From Plazaster borealis (taxonomy: Eukaryota; Echinodermata; Asteroidea; Forcipulatida; Labidiasteridae): a stretch of 64,000 nucleotides of DNA. Below, piece by piece: positions 1 to 15,000 of the stretch. The stretch is from positions 4,987,647-5,051,646 of the forward strand of contig CM037470.1 of NCBI GenBank assembly GCA_021014325.1, written 5' to 3'. A model generated the notes under the pieces. It was not told the origin of the DNA. It saw only the letters and a list, made by a program, of their open reading frames with translations, and searched no databases. The translations under genes and the position numbers were made by a program. Positions within the stretch are counted from its first letter, which is position 1, and each line of letters opens with the position of its first letter.

Positions 1-53
1 TTCAACCTTCATCAAGAAGGAAGGGAAGACTTCTCATAAACACAACTCTAAGG
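1..53 (+). CDS. Zinc-finger gene, exon a (partial)
   Basis: The window opens inside a lysine-rich exon that is open in frame 2 and ends at an excellent donor (AAGG|GTAAGC). It leaves phase 1, which matches the next candidate exon. The exon is short, so coding status rests on donor quality and phase. Confidence 0.45.
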
Positions 54-3000
54 GTAAGCCATTGTATTATTATTACTATTATAATTTGTTGTTGTTGTGA
101 TTTATCATTATTTATTTGATTGTTTGCAATAGAGTGAACAATTGTCTCCAAGTAGAGAACATAAAATAAGTCTATACCGCTAATACTTAAAGTATCGTAC
201 ACGTTTGGTAATGACTCAAAACAAATATTAGCATAAAAACTTACTTGGTAACAAGCAATGGAGAGCTGTTGATAGTATAAAACATTAAACGAACTCTCTC
301 TCCTGAAGTTTTTTTTTTTTTAGAGTAATTTTCATTAAATAATAAAAAAATAAAAACTTCTTTATTCATATCTCTGAAAGCACACAAATTTGTACAACAA
401 GGGTGTTTTTTCTTTCATCATTTTCTCACAACTTGATGACCAATGCCTTTAAACAACTGAGAATATTTCTATTCCCCCTGGACAGGCTGCCAGTCCATCG
501 CAGGTTACTCCCCAGCTCTCGCTGGTACTCATTTGTACTCCTGGGTGAAGAGTGTTTAAGGACACAAGTGTCACGACCGGGACTCGAACCCACACTCTGC
601 TGATCAGAACACGCCACTTTAGACCTAGCTACCACTAAATCCTAAATCTAGCTACCTCTAAGTAAGAGTCAGAGAGTTGACAGTTGACATTTATTTCATA
701 CTAACAGAATATACATGTACATGTACAAGGTAAATTGCTTGAAAAAAATACTTTTCAGTACCTTAATTGTCAAAATTTTCTAAAAGGGGGAGCTGCCCCC
801 TTAACCCCCGCCGGGGGCCTCGCCCCCATGGATCCCCGCCCCCCTGGACCCCTAGCATGCCTCATCTTCGGTTCGGGACAAGCTTGCGGCTTGATTGGGA
901 TCATCAATAGTGGATCGATATTTTCCATTTTTTTTCAACATAACCCATTCTCATGCCTGTTCTGCTTAGCAGACAATTGTTAAGCATTTTTTTCTGCTTA
1001 AGCAGCTCTGTGAAATTTGAGCCCAGGCTTCAAGGGGGTAAACCCGATTTGGGAAGTGTGAGATTGATTTCAAAGACCGGTCAGCTGTTTGAAAGACTTT
1101 GCTAATATTTCAATTTCATTAATTTTAGGAGATCATTTTGTCGGAAAAACGCCTGTAGCTGGAAGCCGTAAACGTAAAGCACCCAAGTCCACCATTCTAC
1201 ACCTGACTACCTACCAAGTAGACAACTCGTCAAAAGGTACCCAAGAGTCTTTTCAACCTGATCGTCGAAAGATCATCAAATTGCAACACTAACTTGTGCT
1301 TGACTTTTGTTAATCAAAGTATTCTGTAACATATCTGCTCGTACTTATCGGGTCTGTATACGTTTGGTAATGACTCTGAAAATTAATGGCAATAAAAACT
1401 TACTTGGTAAGAAGTACAGCAGCTTTGGATAGTATAATGCATTTTGAGAAACTTTTCACTTCAAAGTACTGCAGTAATGGAAAAAGATATCACTTTTTAT
1501 CCCCAAAATTTGAATCTGAGAAGCGTTACTGCAGTAACTTTTCTCAGATTGTGTATTCCAATAGCAGATTATTCTTCCTGCGTGGACATAACCGCTCCAG
1601 ATTTTTCAGCAATATCTCAAAAACGCTACCAGCTAAATTTTCACAGGTTAGTTTTATGGTGTATATCTACAATTATGTGGGATTGAAACAAACAGTGGGT
1701 TCCAATTACCAAACGTATACAATCCCTTTAAAGAGGGGCTCCAAGGTCAAATTCAGTTTGTGATCCTCTAATTTTCCAGTAGATAGAGTCCTTATGAGAA
1801 TGGAAAAGAAAATGACAATTCTCTAACCTCACGTTAAAACCGTGTTAAAATGCCACTGTGTTTTATACCCTTCAAGTGCAAATGAGTTTACTGGCCTGAG
1901 GCTCAAAATCACTGGCCTCGGGCCTGCGGTCCAGTGTTAATTTCGAGCCCTGTCTTAGAGTGAGGGGAAATGGTGTGTATGTTCATTCCAATAACGTGTG
2001 CCACGTTGTTGTACCAGTCACTTCAGGTACCTCGAGCAATACGAGGCTCTTCACTGTGGACGGTCAGCGAGGAGGGAAATCTGACGGGGTGACATCAAGT
2101 GATCCTGAATCATTGAACAGGGTACACCTCAAGGAATCGGCCCAAGATGTCTTCAGTATTGACGGCTCCTTTAAAGTGTCTTCCGAGGAGACAAAACCAT
2201 TCCAAAGGTACGTCATGATGATAATAATAACAATAATTAGTTTTATTTGTAATGCACCCTATCCAACCTAGGATGTTCATAGACACGTGACAATTAGACT
2301 GGTCCTCTGTCTTTATCTGCAAGACTATAGACAGGCACTGGTCTCACAGGCCCAATGATTTCATTGGATACAATGATTTCATTGGATAAACGTACAGTGA
2401 CGTAAGCTTTCCATATCTGTGTTATGATTGGTCCGAGGTGGTGTAGTTTGTCAGCTTGCATATTCGGTCGTCTGCATGCAGCGTGTGCATAATATTTGTA
2501 CATGCATGTAACGTTATTTTATTCACTATCTGTGCAAGTACGTGTGAAATGGATGTGAGATCAAAGGTACATCTGGCAGGATCCGGCCAGACGCTCAAGG
2601 CAGGTATCTGGCATTATTCACGAGCCTCGAAGTGTGACGTCATATGTTCAGGCTACATGACAATGTGCAAAAATTACTGATATATGATATGATACGGAGG
2701 GAGGGCGCGTGCGTGCTGTAACTGGGTGAGAGTTCATAATTTCATTTACAGCCATAGGCCTGATCATGACGACACAACCCCCTTTAAAGGTTTGATCTTA
2801 TATATTGTATCTAATGCAGCCCTCTGATGACAGAATCGCATCAGCTTCCGAGAAGCACAAGTCGCGTCATCTCCGCTGCCTCCTCGGTTCATCGCTCAGT
2901 CCTGACGGTGTCATAAACAACCTTCGCCAAGGTAAACCCCCTACTCTTATACGAGCTGAGTATTTTGGCTAAGCAATCTCGTACCAGACTTGAGTTCTGG

Positions 3001-6000
3001 GCCTAATTTCATAGAGTTGCTTCAGCACAAAATATTGCTTAACAAATTTCTGCTCAGCAAAAATTAACAGGATACCAGTCACAAATTCTACACTGGACAT
3101 GGCGTTTTGGCTGGTAACCTAAATCTGGTAAGCATAATTGTTTTTGTGCTGAGCTATTTTATGTACTTAAGCAGCTCTATGAAACTGGGTTCTTATTATA
3201 GCGCTTAACCACACCCCTAGGGGCGTAATAAAGCACTCATTATTTGTTTTTCAACAGGATTAGCAGAGCTATGTTTTGAATTATGAGACCCATTTATGTA
3301 GCACCTTCTAGTGGTTTACAAGGTGCTGCGCCGCATTCAGCAGCCACTGCCCGAAACACCAGGGCAAACCCCCTTCTCTTAGCCATAAGTGTAACTGGGT
3401 TCTTTACACAACACACAGGACTTATGGCTTTACGTCCCAACCAAAGGACGAAGCAATAATGGTTATTAGTGTCTTGCTTGGGTCCGGTGCGCTTAACCGC
3501 TCGGCCACGACACGCCAAGGTAACCCCCTACACTGATGAGTAGAGTATTGTAGCTAAGCAATCTCACATGAGTAAGATTTGAAACTTTGCATGGTGGGAA
3601 TACGATATGGAAAGGTTTGCGGTGACACCATGTACATGTAATAATCTCTCTATGTGAGTTAAAAAAAAAAAAAAATTTTAGACTGCTTTGGGTCCCCTAT
3701 ACCCTCAGTCCACATAGGCCCCATACCACCCCTTCAGACTGCTTTGGGTCTTCTATACCCTCAGTCCCCTAGGCTCCACACCCTCACCATCCCCTGTGCT
3801 TGTTCCTACTGACACAGTTCAGTGAGCACACACTCCCCACACACCAGTCCAAGGCTCCAGTGCAGGATCCAGTTTTACCACGCATCACCGAGCTCCATTT
3901 CCCGCCTCTACTTCCCGCCTTCGTGCATCACCAAGCTAGTCCCCATCCACAGTACTTAAGCAGCATGCAGCATCAGAGTCCAGCTTTCTCCAGAAGACGA
4001 TCAGAGCATACTGATCGAAACGTCGAGTTGAAAAACCAACGGTTCTTTTCAGAACCACCCCCCAACTCACATAGAGAGATTATTACATGTACATGGTGTC
4101 ACCGCAAACCTTTCCATATCAATCTCACATACTTGACTTGTCCCATCAGGTGGGGGTGTTCACGATGTCTCAAAATCTCAACTTAAAAATTCTTTAACCC
4201 TGACAGTGCTGGCCCGTGTTGGTATTTCTGTGTCCATTTCATTAGAACGTATGGCAACGTTGGCGGCCTGTGGATTGATATTCAGTATGACGTTTCAGAT
4301 TGTGGCGACACTCAAAGGGTAGAAGGTAAGGTAGCTTGGAAACCTGACGTCACACTCCGAGGCTTATGAATAAAGTGTATTACTCATTGCGAATAAAAAC
4401 AGGGGACCAGTCTAAAGTCAGTCTGGACGTATGGGAAAGTTGGCGGCCTGTGGATGGATATTCAGCAGGACGTTTCAGAACATTGGCAGCGCTCGAAGGG
4501 TTAACCTCATGATGGAAAGAATGTCTACTTTTGAAAAAAACACCATCAGCATTTTAAAGAGACTTTGTAACTCACCCAGAATGTATCAATAACTTTTATT
4601 AGAAGCGCCACCCTGTCATGTAATACATACATGTACACACCACATAAAGAAACTAGAATTAATCAAAATTTAGAGTAATTAACATAACTCATCAACATAT
4701 GGTGCATTTTTAGCTTTATTTATTTGGAAATATTTAGTTTTTTTAAAGTGATGATTAGAAAAGTGGTTTCTTTTTCTTCCGTCAAAGGACATTTAAATGG
4801 TTTGGGGTTGAACAAAGACAAATTGACCAGAGCGGGATTTGAACCGACAACCTCCGGATTAACGTGCCGGCGCTCTACCAACAGAGTTATCTAGCCCTAT
4901 GTTGGTGGTCTCCCTATTTTGTTTGCACCACAACCAATGTGCGAGTATACTCTGGAGGAGGTTTCTGCACAGTACAGGGAAATGATGGGAGACCGCCAAC
5001 ATAGGGCTAGATAGCTCAGTTGGTACGAGCGCCGGCACGTTAATCCGGAGGCCGTTGGTTCAAATACCGCTCTAGTCAATTTCTCTTTGTTCAACCCCCA
5101 GATCATTTAAAATTTACCCAGTCGGTTTCCCTTGTGGTTTCTTATTTGATAATTTAAAAGACTAAGTTACTACCTAGTAGATTTGTAGAAGATGTATTTT
5201 TGCATGTTTACCTTTCCCCAAGGTATATATTTCTATACATAAACACTAGAAACTATATTTACATGAAAAAAAGAATGTGAATTCTTGGCTTTTACCGATT
5301 TTATCAGTGCTGCTCTTCACCTTAACAAAGATTTTTTTAATTATCTACACCGTCATCAGTTTTTACAGAGCTCTAGAAGAGCCATCCGACATGTTGAGAT
5401 ACTGAGATAATTTACTGCTGGATGATGACATCAAGTGTAAGATGACGACACCCTGAGATGATTTATCTCAGGATGACCTCATCCTTAAAGTGCCCCTGAA
5501 GTAAAAATTTCTTAGGAATATATTTTGAGCTGCTTCCTAATCCCCTTATGTGTATGAAAACTAATTGACATCCATATTTGGTTAATTTCATTGAAAAGTG
5601 ATTTCCTCTCTTATCTGGACAAATGAGGGCGCTGCCGCAGTGATGTCATTTCAGGAAGACACTTGTTTTATTTCTATTGAAAAAATGAAATTGTGAACCC
5701 CAAAATTTGCTTGTTAAAAGAATTTGAGAGAAAAGTTTGCACTTGGGCATACTGCCATGAACTTACACACTAACAAATCACTAAAGAAAAGTAAGTTTAC
5801 GACAGCGAAATAGCCTAAATTCCTTTGACTTTTTGTGCATAAACTAATTGCAACATTGAGTTTTCTGCCCATCATGACATCACACTTTTGCTCATGAATA
5901 TGGAAATTTACATTAGCATAAAATACAAAAAGGCACCAAAATACCCTAAAAAATTGCAAAACGAGAATTGAAAATAAGGTGAAATGGGACACAAAGGTGC

Positions 6001-9000
6001 GTCTCCAAGGATTGCATTAAACAAAATTACACTTCATGGACCCTTTAAGTAAGATGCCGTCTTCCAGATATATTTTATTATAGGATGTCGTCATCCTGAA
6101 CGTAGGATGTCGACTTCTCGGGATAATTCATCTTGGGATGATAACATGCTGGAAATATCAAGAACTCAAGATAAAATCATCTTGGGATGTCATCACCTTG
6201 TTTATGAAGTCGTCACCCTGCAATGAATTATCTCAGGATCTCAACAAGTTGGATGGCACTTCCAGAGCTCCGTAACTTTTAATCTATTTATAGTAATTAT
6301 TGTTTTATTGTAAGTCGTACCAGTAATGAACTCTTCGTCAAAATCATCATCATCATATTCCTGTTCTGTTCAGAAACCTCATCTGGGTGTATTCTCGAAC
6401 ATTGGTTGAAGTGCAAAACAAGCAGGTGCAGACAAAACTCAAGGCATAAGAAACAGATACGTATCTGTACCAGTAAAAGCAGTTATTTAGTATTTTGGAA
6501 TCTGCTGGTGTGAAATTTCCAACCAGCGGCTGTGGAGGAATTTTGAAGGGGGGAGGGGGGCTAAATCAAAGTCGTACTCTGTGCACGTGGCGAGCTTCAT
6601 TTATTAAAAAACAACTGAAAGATGAAATTGTTTCTAATTTGGGCTCAAACTGTTGGATTCCGGGAGATAGGAGTATTTTCTTTTGTGTGATACTCAAGGA
6701 AGGGTTGGTGTGGTGTCTTATCGTGAGAGTTAATCACTGATTATCAACAGCTGAAATTTCTTTTAATCCTAGTTCCCCGATATCGTTGTTGGCTCAGTTT
6801 AGGCTCAGTGCAGTTGTAAACTTGTTTTATTCTTTGTGCCATTCTGTAGCTTACAGCTCATGTGACATTTTATTCAAAAATGTGACCCCTCTTTGACCTT
6901 TTCCGGTACAAACAGGAAGCTCTAAAATGTAATATATTTGTGTTCCACCAACCGATACCCTTGGTGTTTGTTACGCAACAAACACAGGTCTAGTTTGATA
7001 TATTTCTGGCAATGAACCCATGGACTCCTCAAAAAGTGCCTAGCACTTTATCCATTAATTTAACACTAAAATGCTAGCTTTATTGTACTGTGTTAAAATG
7101 AAAATGCATATTTTCATACATAGTTGAAGTAAATGCAAATGCCAAACTGAGTTAAATCAGAAATAAGGTATCAACTAGTATTATACCTGTAAATAGTAAA
7201 CAATATTTTTGCATGTTGTATGTATTTAACTGTACAGTAGAATTGTCTTTGGAATTTGCTGACGTGTTGGAACGCTGGGTAGCAGCACGTACCAGGCACA
7301 TGTATATCAAGTTTGCGCATGCTCAAATTACGTACACGATTGGAGACTTTTGAGACGATATCGGGCTCCCCAATCACCGGTCATTACGCGCGCGTTAGCC
7401 AGGCCTGGATTTAGGCGCCTGCTGGTCTAGACTAGACCAACATGCACCTCTCAGTCCACGGCTAACACGCTCGTAAAAGGGTTTGCGAAGTAGTCCATGG
7501 ACCCCTTGCGTATGCCGTCACCAGCTGAAACAGCGCCCTCACTGAGGTCAAAGGAAGACCTATCATTAGTTGAGAGTTGTGCGGGGTGCGTACGCGCTTG
7601 CACGTTTCCATTGTTTGATCTCAGCGATGGCGACCTATGCAAGGGGTCTATTGTTCTTATAGACCCCTTGCATATGACGTCACACGCTCAAAAAGCGCCC
7701 TCACTGAGGCCAAAAAGCACCTCACTGAGGCCAAAAAGCACCTCACTGAGGCCAACGGAGGCAAATCATTTGACGATAGCTGTTCTTTGTGCGTAAAAAC
7801 GTGTGCGTGACCTCAGTGTCCCTGTAGCTTTAGCGTTATGCAAGGGGTCTATTAGCGACGAGAAAAATAGAAAAAGAACCGGTGAGTGGGACGCCCACTG
7901 TCGTCCCAAAGGTCTCACTTTGGAATTTACCTGATAAGTCTGCTGCCACCTAGCGTTGTCTCCCATTATTTTTCAAAGAATTGTTTATAATGAATTGAAT
8001 TATATATAAAATGTAATGTAAAATAATAGTATATAGTTTCCCCTGTCAATGAACAGCAACACGATTTTAGAAATTAGGCTCGTTCTCTCAACTATTTATT
8101 CCAAATAGCAATCAAAATTGCTAGTTTAAATTTCGATAAATCGAATCCAAATAGTTTTCCGGTATTCATACATGAATTTTACTTATCAAAATAATTTATG
8201 TACCCCTCAGCAACATTAATTGTTGAGGTGGTTATTATATAAATAGACACCACAGTTAAAGGCCCTGATGTACACTATTGGTAAGATCGAAAAACACAAA
8301 TGTTCACAGATTCACACATAACTTACATGATTTAAAGTAAGTAATGGTAGAAAGGGTTCCTTAAAATATTTCTGCCTAAAATGCTATCGTTTCTGAGAAA
8401 TGAGTAAAACAATAATGTTTATCACGCGTGATAAAAACTCGATGTTTGGAAAAACAGAAAACACATAAGGTCTCTTTTCACTATTTTCTCGTGACCTCGA
8501 TGACCAATTGAGCTGAAACTTTCACAGGTTTGTTTGTTCATGCATGTGTTGAATCACACAAAATGTGGACACTAATTTTGAGCTGTTACCAAAAGTGTAC
8601 AATACCTTTAACCCTCTTTTCACGGTAAAGTTACAAATTAAGAACTGCAGCATGCCGCAATCTCTTCACAATGCTGCTTGCTTATACTCCTCCGCTTTAG
8701 GTTCCATTGGGCACGAGTGTGCAAGAGTTCCGTCCGCGCGATGAAATGTGCGCTTGAATTTTCATTTTTAAAGGTCAAATTGTAGCGTTTTAGCTATACC
8801 AATTCCTCACAAGGAATATTAAAAAAAGGTAAATGAAGTCCAACATCCATTAACAGAAAACCAAATTAATTTTTATTTTTAAAGGTAAAAGTGTAGCGTT
8901 TTAGCTACCAATTCCTCACAAGGAATATTAAAAAAAAGGGAAATGAAGTCCAACATCCATTAAACAAACCAAATAAATCCCTTAGAAAGTGGTGGGATGA

Positions 9001-12000
9001 TACGGACATTATTCCCTGGCTTGTAATAAGAACTCGGAGAAAATAATTATACACTCATCTGTTCTTCCAATTGGACATTTTTATTAATTACTTATAACTC
9101 GTCCTCAGCAGGAACAACTCAAACCCGCTAAGCACGAAACTGATTCGTGCACTATAGAAATTAGGGGTTCGAGGTAATTACATATAATATGCCAATTATG
9201 AGGACATTTGAAGCTTTTAACTATTTTTAATTAAGAGGGTCTGTACATGTATACGTTTGGTAATGACTCTGAAAATGAATGGCAATACAAACGTACTTGG
9301 TAAGAAGTACAGCAGCTTTGGATAGTATAATGCATTGTGAGAAACTTTTCACTTCCATTGTAATACCAGCTCTAGTGTATAACAATTATATGAGCAAGCT
9401 TTCCATGTTTTATCATGGTACCGTTGTGACTTCCAAGTTATGGAAAGATATATCACTTTTTATCCCCAAAAAATTGAATCTGAGAAGCGTTACTGAAACG
9501 TTTCTTAGATTATGTATTCCAATTGCAGATTACTCTTCCTGCGTGGACGTACATAACCGCTCCAGATTTTCGGTAATATCTCAAAAGCACTACCACTTTT
9601 TGAAATGAAATTTTCACAGGTTAGTCTTATGGTATTCTACAACTATATAGGATTTAAACAGTGGGTTCCAATTACCAAACGTATACAATCCCTTCAACCA
9701 TATAAATGTATGAGCATTTCACAGTTAAATTGAATGACCGAACAGTTCCATAAACAAGTATTTGTTATCAGTGTCATTACGTAATTTTATTTAATAGCAT
9801 TTAATAATATTTTAATTCTTCTAAGAACTGTATTACTGTCCCAGTGAGATTTTAACCTCTACTTGCCACCTTTGAATTGTACATTTGATTGAAATTATCA
9901 TTAATTACTGAAATTGCTTCCTTTCCATGATTAATAAATAGTCAATTAAACAATAATTGTACTGAGATAAAGTGTTTGAATTACTAGTTATTCAATGGAT
10001 AGTTCTCACCTAAAGGCGCTGTACACGTACAATTTTGCTGTGATTACTGTGTACGTCTGCAGCGAAGTTCAAGCGTATACAATATTGGTACTGTAAAAAA
10101 AAAAAAAAATGGTTGTTGTACCTTAAAGGCACTGGACACGTTTGGTAATTACTCAAAATATATATTAGCATAAAAACTTACTTGGTAACGAGCAATGGAG
10201 AGCTGTTGATAGTATATAAAACATTGTGAGAAACGACTCCCTCTGAAGTAACGTAGTTTTGAGAAAGAGGTAATTTCTCATTAAAATAATAAAAGACTTC
10301 TTGCAAGAAGCCTTTTATTCTTGCACATCGATGACCAATTGAGCCCAAATTTTCACAGGCTTGTTATTTGATGCATATGATGGGATACACCAAGTGAGAG
10401 CACTGTCTTTGACAACTACCAAACGTGTTCAGTGCCTTTAACGTCACTCAGTGTATTGTTGGCCATCATTATTACGGGCAATGATGGTAATTTTTGACCG
10501 CATAAAACGAACTTTAGTATGCGTTATGCGTTTATGGAGTAGAGACCCCCTTGCATGACGTCACAAGCCCACAACGGTTCCATGAGGCCGTGTCCAAATT
10601 GGCGGCTACAGCTACGGCTACGTCTAGATTTCCGCGTCGTCGTGCATTGAAGTATAGGACGTCCTTAGCAACACCCTTAGCAACAGCCGTAGCCGTAGCT
10701 GTATTCGCTAATTTGGATACGGCCTCACAGAGGTCAACGAAGAGCTATCATTGGCTGAGAGTCGTGCGCAAAGACTGCTCAGTAACTGGGCCCAATTTCA
10801 TACAGCATGGGCACAAAAACTTGCTAAGCACAGTAAACTCTTGCTTAAGAACAATAGGTTACCATCCAAAATACCATACAGTTACCATTGCTGTGACTGG
10901 TAACCCACTCATTTCTTGCTTAGCAAAGAAATTTGCTGAGCAGAATTTTCTGCTAAAAATTGGGCCCTGGCTGAAACACAACATCTTGTGTGGACATGAT
11001 AATAACAAGTTTCGTGCGCAGCCATCGTCCAATTATCTGCCTCCTTTTTGAGAGTGTGACGTCATATGCAATGGGTCTATTGAATTGACCTTATGAACAT
11101 GGTGTCATAACAGTAGGGCGCCCTCGCCTAGAGGTCAAAAGGAGGTTGTTCATTGGCCAATCCTGTGCGCCGCGCGTACAAATCTGTTTCGATTGTTTCG
11201 TCATCGTTTTACCTCTAAGATGGCGGCTGGATGACGTCAATGCATAAGGTCTATACCCATTCTTAAGACGAATCTTAATGCTTTGTGAAATCGAACTATA
11301 AAGTTATGTAATAGAACCAGAGGGCGTACAAAACCATGTGACGCGGCCCGACAAGAAGCATTTTTAGCCATTGAGAAAATGGCGCTGACCCATTCTTTAA
11401 CACGGGTCACGCACCAATTCAAACATCAACCATTTTATAAGTGGACATGTGTAAATTAACCATAGGGATTCATGCTCATGGTGGGACAGCACAGTTACGC
11501 GTCCGATATTACTGGGAACGCTCCTATACGCTCGCGTAAGCGTTGGCGCGGGCTTTTACTCGCGTCACGCTGGGCGTTTTGTACAGTTGCGTCAACATCA
11601 TTTTGTCAGAAATGCCCGTTGTGCGTAAAATAAACTTATACTGGTACAGAATAAACCGAATGGATTTGTCTTTACCTATCCTAATTTTGTCCTTCACATT
11701 TCGAAATGTTATGAAAATATTTTCATAATAATTTTCATAAATTTCTTATACAACGATACTTAAATTATTAGTTGTCCTAGTGCCGGTTAATTCAAGTGGA
11801 GTGGTCCGGCACATTTTGTTTACAAATTCTTTGCGACTTCCAGAGGAATTTCATTTTTGGAATGTGCACCAGCATCTCTCTACAAAACCACGGGACCACA
11901 CGGGGCACTTTGAAGTGAAACTCAACTTTCTTTACCTGACACACTGCAGTGCCCAGCTCGAGAGTTAATGATAGTATGGACACTTACGTGTGTGTGCCGC

Positions 12001-15000
12001 GTGAGTTCTTCCTTAGCATGGGCCGGTTCGTACGAGGGACCGAGACGGATACGATGGAATCAGCCCCGCGTCCGCAGCGCCCGTGGGGGCTGAGCGTCTG
12101 GACGACGGTACCTCTCTACGTTGGAACACGCTTCGATGCTCTACAAGGTTCGGTAGTCGTTGCTCCGCGAGCGAGTTCCGTTGGTAACAGGCAACATCCT
12201 CAGGTAGGGATATTTCGAATTTCACGCTCTAACAAATTTGAACCTCAGGTATAGGCCCCTACTTTCCCCTGTAAAAGTTATTATGCAAACGAGTATCACA
12301 ACTTTTCTCTCGAAACATTTGTATTATGCACCTTTTTACAACACGCATCAAAGGAACATAACATAACATGAGAGATAAGCTTTTTATGTCCATGTTTAAT
12401 TTGGAAACTTTCTATCTTTGGTGTTTTTTTTTCTATAAACACACAATAACTGTTCACTTCCTTTTTTTATTATTACGGAATTTTCCACTTCTCTTTCATT
12501 AATGTTTTCGTTATTTACTTATAAATATTTGTTTGCGTATTAATTTTTAAGTCATTGTATAATAATGTCCATGGGCGACCAATTATTTTGGCGAAAGTCT
12601 CCATAATAAGTAGTTGTCTGACGACGGACAGAGTATACTGTCCGAAACGTTGAGTCCACCGGTTCTTTTCGGAACCACAATTACTCAAAAGAGAGATTTA
12701 AAGGCACCGTTCACGTTTGGTAATTACTCAAAATATATATTAGCATAAAAACTTAATTGGTAACGAGCAACGGAGAGCTGTTGATAGTATGAAACATTGT
12801 ATATATGAAACGACTCCCTCTGAAGTAAGGTATTTTTTGAGAAAGAGGTAATTTCTCACTAAAATAATAAAAGACTTCTTGCAAGAAGCCTTTTATTCCT
12901 ATCTGAAAGCACACACATTGTACAACAAGGGTGTTTTTTCTTTCATCATTTTCTTGCAACTTCAATGACCAATTGAACCCAAATTTTCACAGGCTTGTTA
13001 TTTTATGCATATGTTGGGATACACCAAGTGAGAATACTGTTTTTTGACAATTACCAAACGTGCTCAGTGCTTTTAACTACATGGTGTCACCGCAGATTTT
13101 CTTAGTTTATTGTCTTTCCACCCTGCAAACCAGCAAGTCTTATTTAGAAATTGCATTTTTTTAAAGAAAATTCATAGGCCCTATTTCTTGAGTGTTGTTT
13201 TGTGTTTGACTTCGCCCTGTCTTGCCCCAATCTGCTTTGCTTTTCCTGGAAATTGGGAGACATATGCCTTTTGGCGACAGTTAATTTTTAAAAACTTTTA
13301 TGCGCTCCTGGGCATCCCACTGTTGTTTAATGTAAGTGTTTGAATGTATTTTAATGCTTGTACATTGTACTTGTGAAGTTTTTGCAATTTATAATAATAA
13401 TTATTATTAAAGGAATGGTATACGTTTGGTAAATGGAACCCACTGTTTGTTTAAATCCTATATAGTTGTAGATATATATACCATAAAACTAACCTGTGGA
13501 AATTTCATTTTAAAAGGTATAGTAGCGTTTTTGAAATATTGCCGAAAATCTGGAGCGGTTTTATGTCCACGCAGGAAGAATAATCTGCAATTGGAATACA
13601 CAATCTGAGAAACGCTACTGTCAGTAACGCTTCTCAGATTCAATTTTTTGGGGGATAAAAAGTGATATATTTCTCCATAACCGTTGTACTTCGAAGTAAA
13701 AAGTTTCTTAAAATGCATTATACTATCTAAAGCTGCTGTAGATCTTACAAAGTAAGGTTTTATTGCCATTAATTTTCAGAGTCATTACCAAACATATACA
13801 GACCCTTAAGGAAGTGTGAGTTGCGCTCATCAAAGCCACCGATTTAAATCAACGAAATCTTAAGGAGAATATTCAAGACTCTTCTAGTGTGTAGTTGTGA
13901 TCCAAATATGACATAATTCTTTCAGAACCCAGCGGCCTCATCAAGTACCGGTACCAAAGTTGATGATCAATATCTTATAGGTACAATATTGGACCCTATT
14001 TCAACAAACCCCAAAATAATGAAACTTAGGGCCTAAATAATAAATAAATAAAATTGACAGCCTCAAAACAATATCAATAAAGCCTGGCGCATTGATTGCC
14101 ACTATTTAGTAGTGTGCACCCCCATGAAACGTAAACTGTGATTTATTTAGGAATTTTGCAAGCATTGGACAAGGGTTAACCATTATTTCAAGTTAATGTC
14201 TAAAAAATGTACTACAATCTCACGCGCATAAAGCTAATTTGATTATGTCGTACGCACGATTGATCTATCTTGTACGCACGAGATAGATAGGCCTAAGTAA
14301 ATGACCTATATCTTGTACGCACGAGATCGATAAATTATCTATCAATATCATGTATACGCACGAGATAGATAATGCTCTATCTTGTACGCAAGAGATAGTG
14401 ATCTATTTCATACGCACGAAAAATTGATCTGTCTCGTTTCCATAGGATAATTACCTCGTTCACACGAGATAATTTGTATCTTTGAATGTCCCTTCCTAAC
14501 GGCTCCATATGGAACGGTACATGTCTTTATGATTGTTAAAGGTATGATAATAGCATTGGTCTTGGGGAACAAAGCAATTGTGTTGGCAAAAATTAGTGTT
14601 ATTTTAGTGTTATTTTAACGCTCTATGACGTAAATGTTGATTTTTTTTGTATCTATGTCTGACAACATCCCGGTGTCACTTTTAACACCCCCAGTTTTTG
14701 CAGTGTATAAACGCTCACAGGACTCTTTGAACAAACTGGACCAGAGCTTATTTAGGTATCGCATTATTGAGGGTTGGGATGCCGAAAGCTCCCCAACAGT
14801 TTATCATATTGAAAGATGTACAAGACGATTTGTTGATAAGTGTTGATAATTACCACAATTAGAAAAAAAAAGCAGAATAGCTGCCCGTGGATTTGTTTCT
14901 TCAATATGCAAAGTTCTTTAAGAACATGTTCTGACACTAACCGTCATCGGCTGAGACAATCTGCGGCGTTTTTTCTGACCTGTTACTCTAGTAAAATATA

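Noticed and set aside
1386..1763. 125-codon ORF with HNRSRF motif, also at 9279, 13458 and 61995
   Set aside because: Same translation recurs because it is inside family B MITEs.
4987..5060. Possible functional tRNA gene
   Set aside because: The A- and B-boxes are followed by a SINE body and occur in several copies with mismatched stems; a SINE head, not a tRNA gene.
10551..11051. 166-codon ORF on plus strand, longest in the window
   Set aside because: It runs through three nested inverted-repeat elements and starts without a true ATG context; the sequence is explained by repeats.
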